The translations under genes and the position numbers were made by a program. A DNA stretch of 64,000 bases. Source: Gemmatimonadota bacterium. Its GTDB lineage: Bacteria; Gemmatimonadota; Gemmatimonadetes; Gemmatimonadales; GWC2-71-9. The DNA lies in contig JAOTVV010000010.1 of the NCBI GenBank assembly GCA_029863245.1, positions 1 to 64,000 on the forward strand, given 5' to 3'. The notes under the pieces are model-generated. The model was given only the letters and a program-made list of their open reading frames with translations. It did no database searches and was not told where the DNA came from. The stretch's first letter is position 1, and every line of letters starts with the position of its first letter. This document shows positions 60,662-64,000 of the stretch, in pieces.

Positions 60662-62920
60662 ATGATGCGGATAGGCGTGAGCGCAGTCGCGGCCATCGGC
60701 GTGTTGTCGGTGATCCCAAGCCAGGACCTCGGCGCGCAGGCGCGTGGTCGCGAGCTCTATGAACTGATGGGGAGCACTCGGCTCGCGGCGACGACCGGGA
60801 CCCCAATGGTGCGCTGGCTGCCGGACGGCCGCGGCTACTACACGAGCCGCCGCGACGCCGAGCGCGGACTGCAGTTCTTCCGGGTCGATGCGGGAACGGG
60901 GCGCGAGTCCCCGCTGTTCGATCGCGCCACGGCTGATGCCATCAGGACACAATACGCCCAGCTGACGGGCTCGTCGGTCACCGGACTGCCGTTCACCACC
61001 TTCGAGTTCGTGCAGGACGGGCGCGCTTTGACGTTCACGACCGAGAAGAAGCATTTCCATTACGTCTTCGAGACGCGACGGCTGCGACAATTGCACCGAC
61101 CCGAGATCGAGCCGCAGCCGTACACGCAGGACCTGATGCGCGGCATGGCGGGGAGCCAGCTGTGGAACGGCACGTATTCGCCGGACTACGCGCAGTTTGC
61201 CTTCGTCAGAGACTTCGACCTCTACGTGACCAACACGCTCACCGGCGACGAGAAGCGCCTCACGGCGGACGGGAACCTCGACACCTTCAACGGCAGGCCC
61301 AACTGGGTCTATCCCGAGGAGTTCAACCAGCGAGACGCCTACTGGTTCTCTCCTGACGGGACGAGGCTCGCCTACTACCGTTCCGACGAAGGCGAGGTGC
61401 ACAAGTACCCCATCGTGCACGACCTCGCCGCCGAAGCGGAGTTGGAGCTGCAGAGCTATCCCAAGGCCGGAGAGCCGAATCCCACCGTCGTGCTTCGGAT
61501 CGTCGACATCGCGTCGGGGGAGACGGTCGAAATCGAGACCAACAGCACGCCCGACAACTACATCGTCAGGCCCATCTGGCTGCCCGACGGCAACGAGGTG
61601 CTGCTGCAGCGTCTGAACCGCCACCAGAGCGTGCTCGAGTTGCTCGCGGCCGACGTCCGGACCGGCCAGACCCGCACCATCCTGACGGAGCGAGAGCCGG
61701 CATTCGTCAACGTCCATGACGATTGCACGCTGCTCAAGGACGGCAAACGGTTTCTCTGGAGCTCCGAGCGCAGCGGCTGGCGCCATCTGTACCTGTACGC
61801 GCTCGACGGGACCCAGCTCGCGCAGCTCACCAACGGGTCGTGGCCCGTGTCCAGCGTCACGGGCATCGACCGGGACGAACGGTGGGTGTACTTCACCGGT
61901 AACGACACGACCGGACTGGAGACCCGTTTCTTCCGGGTAGGGCTGGACGGCTCGTCACTCCAGCGTCTCACCACAGCGCCCGGCACCCATCGCATCAGCA
62001 TGGATCCCGCAGCGCGGTACTACGTGGACTCGTACTCCTCTTTCACCACGCCGTCTACCGCCAATCTGCACCGCACCGACGGCACACTCATCCGGAACCT
62101 CATGAGCACCGACACGGCCAGGCTCGACTCGCTTGGCCTCGAGCCGCCCGAGTTGGTGGTCGTGACGGCGGCCGATGGTGTGACCAAATTGCACGGCATG
62201 CTCTACAAGCCTGCTGGATACAACCCCGCCGTCGCGTACCCGCTCGTGATTCCCGTCTACGGCGGACCCCACTCCAAGGCGGTCAGCAACCAGTTCTATC
62301 ACGAGAGCAACGACCAGCGGCTCGCACAACTCGGGTTCGTGGTATGGCGGGTCGACAATCGGGGCCTCAGGAACCGTGGCAAGGCGTTCGAGGCCGAGAC
62401 ATATCTCAAGCTCGGACAGGTCGATTTGGACGATCAGGTGGCGGCGCTGAAACAGATCAGCAAGCGACCCTACATCGACGCTACCCGCGTCGGAACGTAC
62501 GGCGGATCGTACGGCGGATACATGACGGTGCTGGCGTTGCTCAAGGAGCCGGACCTGTTTCACGTTGGCGTGGCGCACGCACCCGTCACCGACTGGCGGA
62601 ACTACGACACGATCTACACCGAGCGCTACATGCGCACGCCGCAGGAAAACAAGGAAGGGTACGACCTCGGCTCCCCGCTGCCATATGCCGCAAATCTCAA
62701 GGGCAAGCTGCTGCTCACCCACGGGAGTGTGGACAACAACGTCCATCCCGGCAATACGATCCAACTCATCAACGCGCTCATCGACGCCGGCAAGCGCTTC
62801 GATCTCATGTTGTATCCCGAGAATCGGCACGGGGTGCGTGGCGCCGCCGGCCGACATCTGAGCGAGCTGCGCATCGACTATCTAGTGGAGCACCTCAACC
62901 CACCGACGTACCCCTGGTAG
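60662..62920 (+). CDS. Secreted S9 family peptidase (dipeptidyl peptidase IV-like)
   Basis: A 752-residue S9B-type serine peptidase. A short signal region (I-G-V-L-S-V-I-P-S-Q-D-L-G-A-Q) is followed by a beta-propeller (about residues 90-480) and the alpha/beta-hydrolase domain. The catalytic triad is visible: Ser in Y-G-G-S-Y-G-G-Y, Asp in H-G-S-V-D-N-N-V-H and His in P-E-N-R-H-G-V. It removes N-terminal dipeptides, typically after Pro or Ala, in the periplasm. AGCGGAG lies 7 nt before the ATG at 60662; a second ATG follows at once. Confidence 0.92.
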   Translation: MMRIGVSAVAAIGVLSVIPSQDLGAQARGRELYELMGSTRLAATTGTPMVRWLPDGRGYYTSRRDAERGLQFFRVDAGTGRESPLFDRATADAIRTQYAQLTGSSVTGLPFTTFEFVQDGRALTFTTEKKHFHYVFETRRLRQLHRPEIEPQPYTQDLMRGMAGSQLWNGTYSPDYAQFAFVRDFDLYVTNTLTGDEKRLTADGNLDTFNGRPNWVYPEEFNQRDAYWFSPDGTRLAYYRSDEGEVHKYPIVHDLAAEAELELQSYPKAGEPNPTVVLRIVDIASGETVEIETNSTPDNYIVRPIWLPDGNEVLLQRLNRHQSVLELLAADVRTGQTRTILTEREPAFVNVHDDCTLLKDGKRFLWSSERSGWRHLYLYALDGTQLAQLTNGSWPVSSVTGIDRDERWVYFTGNDTTGLETRFFRVGLDGSSLQRLTTAPGTHRISMDPAARYYVDSYSSFTTPSTANLHRTDGTLIRNLMSTDTARLDSLGLEPPELVVVTAADGVTKLHGMLYKPAGYNPAVAYPLVIPVYGGPHSKAVSNQFYHESNDQRLAQLGFVVWRVDNRGLRNRGKAFEAETYLKLGQVDLDDQVAALKQISKRPYIDATRVGTYGGSYGGYMTVLALLKEPDLFHVGVAHAPVTDWRNYDTIYTERYMRTPQENKEGYDLGSPLPYAANLKGKLLLTHGSVDNNVHPGNTIQLINALIDAGKRFDLMLYPENRHGVRGAAGRHLSELRIDYLVEHLNPPTYPW

Positions 62921-62959
62921 GCACGGAGAGGGAGCGACGGGTCATCGCGGAGACCGACG

Positions 62960-63655
62960 ATGCGGCTGCTGCTCCTGAGCAACTCGACGAACCACGGATT
63001 GGGGTTCCTCGAGCACGCGGAGGAGATGCTGCGCCGGTTCTTCGGCACACGGGTCCAGGAGCTGCTGTTCGTACCGTACGCGGCCGTGCGGTTTCCGTTC
63101 GATGCATTTGCCGACCGGGTGGCCGATCGGTTCCGCGCCCTCGGCATCAAAGTGCGGGCCATCCATCGGGAGCTCGATCCGCGGCGGGCGGTCGAGGTGG
63201 CCGAAGCGATCGCGGTGGGCGGCGGCAACACCTTCCAGTTGCTGACCCAACTCCAGGAGCTGTCGCTCATCGAGCCAATCCGTGACCGGGTGCTGGGCGG
63301 GGTACCCTACGTAGGGTGGAGCGCGGGGACCAACGTTGCCTGCCCCACCATCAAGACCACCAACGACATGCCCATCGTGGAGCCGAGCAGCTTCGCCGCC
63401 CTCGACCTGGTGCCGTTTCAGATCAACCCGCACTTTACGGACGCGCGCCTGCCGAACCACGGAGGAGAAACACGGTCGGAGCGCCTGTTGGAGTTCGTGA
63501 CCGCGAACCCCACCGTTCCCGTGCTCGCGCTACCCGAAGGCACCGCCCTGCTCGTCGAGGATGGCAAGACGACGTTGCTGGGCGCGGCCGCCGCAACCCG
63601 GTTCTCGGCCGGGAGCGACCCCCGTACGATCGACCCCGGACCGCTCACACTGTAG
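62960..63655 (+). CDS. pepE: Peptidase E-like (S51) aspartyl dipeptidase
   Basis: A 231-residue S51 peptidase of normal length. The nucleophile is in V-G-W-S-A-G-T-N-V (Ser about residue 120), with the neighbouring A-V-G-G-G-N-T-F-Q-L stretch and the H-F-T-D-A region supplying the His. It hydrolyses dipeptides with N-terminal Asp in the cytosol. It lies 39 nt after the S9 peptidase and both are plus strand, so they may be co-transcribed and act in series on peptides. GCGGAG is 8 nt before the ATG. Confidence 0.9.
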   Translation: MRLLLLSNSTNHGLGFLEHAEEMLRRFFGTRVQELLFVPYAAVRFPFDAFADRVADRFRALGIKVRAIHRELDPRRAVEVAEAIAVGGGNTFQLLTQLQELSLIEPIRDRVLGGVPYVGWSAGTNVACPTIKTTNDMPIVEPSSFAALDLVPFQINPHFTDARLPNHGGETRSERLLEFVTANPTVPVLALPEGTALLVEDGKTTLLGAAAATRFSAGSDPRTIDPGPLTL

Positions 63656-63658
63656 CGA

Positions 63659-63680
63659 CCGAGCCGGCGTTACGGCTCGG
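63659..63680. terminator. Shared hairpin terminator between pepE and the last gene
   Basis: An 8-bp stem (63659-63666 with 63673-63680) and 6-nt loop lie directly after the pepE stop and overlap the stop codon of the convergent minus-strand gene. The T-tract is weak, so this is a moderate candidate. Confidence 0.6.
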
Positions 63681-64000
63681 GAATGCGGCGCACCACCTGG
63701 GACTGCGGATCGCCGCCGCGACGGACGACCACCGCGATCGGCTCCCCGCGCACGAGCCACCAGTTGCGCGGATCGAGCGTCGAGGGCGTGGCCACGTGCA
63801 AATACAACCCGCGCACGTCGAGGGTGTCCATCGCCTGGACCTCGTGGAGATCGCCAATGTCACCGATCAGCAGTCCGCGCTGTGCCACGGGATCGTCGTA
63901 GCTGAGGGCCAGATCCACCGGAAGCGCGCTTCCGTCGGGCAGCACGACTTGACCACCGAGAAGGAGGAGATCGTTGGCCACCCGGTGATTGACCGGGAGC
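63670..64000 (-). CDS. Unknown protein, partial (N-terminus off the right edge)
   Basis: About 109 codons end at the TAA at 63670 and stay open to the window edge, so only the C-terminal part is seen. A GTG at 63981 is possible as a start, but the in-frame residues before it (L-P-V-N-H-R) make a longer protein more likely. The fragment is beta-rich and hydrophilic (V-V-L-P-D-G-S-A-L-P-V-D-L-A-L) with no recognised motif. Confidence 0.55.
   Translation of the reverse strand, partial: LPVNHRVANDLLLLGGQVVLPDGSALPVDLALSYDDPVAQRGLLIGDIGDLHEVQAMDTLDVRGLYLHVATPSTLDPRNWWLVRGEPIAVVVRRGGDPQSQVVRRIPEP

Overview
The window is a high-GC bacterial chromosome segment, most likely from a member of the Gemmatimonadota or a close relative. 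The evidence is the mix of gene families: a Ser/Thr kinase with an N-terminal zinc ribbon and a C-terminal TPR sensor, a BTAD/TolB/TPR regulator, many secreted peptidases (M16, S9, S51, M14), a 6-bladed beta-propeller lipid- or periplasm-directed protein, and signal peptides ending in A-Q. This taxonomic call is inference; no rRNA or tRNA gene is present to confirm it.

Layout. 1-7708 (minus): a giant secreted mosaic of immunoglobulin-like domains that runs off the left edge. 7996-9502 (minus): a translationally coupled RuBisCO-like protein and cupin, the pairing known from the MTA-isoprenoid shunt. 9650-10964 (minus): a Spy/CpxP-like periplasmic protein and a ferritin. 11169-14080 (plus): KorA-KorB, 2-oxoacid:ferredoxin oxidoreductase. 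14121-23304 (minus): an RND efflux operon of adaptor, TolC-like channel and two different RND pumps. 23583-28972: a beta-propeller gene, then a divergent pair comprising a class II photolyase (minus) and an SDR-DUF2867 / DUF523-DUF1722 operon (plus); both sides look leaderless. 28938-34844: a BTAD regulator and a TPR Ser/Thr kinase transcribed divergently.

35348-45142 (plus) is a tightly packed alpha-glucan operon: GlgP-type phosphorylase, GlgA, a GH57 branching enzyme, a DUF3536 GH57 protein, a GH57 4-alpha-glucanotransferase and a zinc-ribbon/Arg-rich protein. No ADP-glucose pyrophosphorylase or GH13 enzyme is seen in it. 45235-47652 is a PBP1b-like bifunctional penicillin-binding protein.

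47731-48366 holds the most striking gene of the window. It is a membrane-anchored peroxiredoxin/thioredoxin-like protein whose active site reads F-Y-R-G-H-W-(TGA)-P-Y-C. The TGA sits exactly where the family has its reactive cysteine, the frame stays open on both sides, and a hairpin 13 nt after the TGA fits a bacterial SECIS element. It is best annotated as a selenoprotein.

48471-64000 holds secreted and envelope genes: a lipoprotein, a second Arg-rich zinc-ribbon protein, an S1/P1 nuclease, an AstE/AspA-like deacylase, a 72-residue membrane protein, an active/inactive M16 protease pair, an NTF2-like lipoprotein, a VWA lipoprotein coupled to a polytopic membrane protein, MltG, an S9 (DPP IV-like) peptidase, a PepE-like peptidase and a gene truncated at the right edge. 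Several strong hairpin terminators separate the units. No CRISPR array, insertion sequence, prophage or RNA gene was found.
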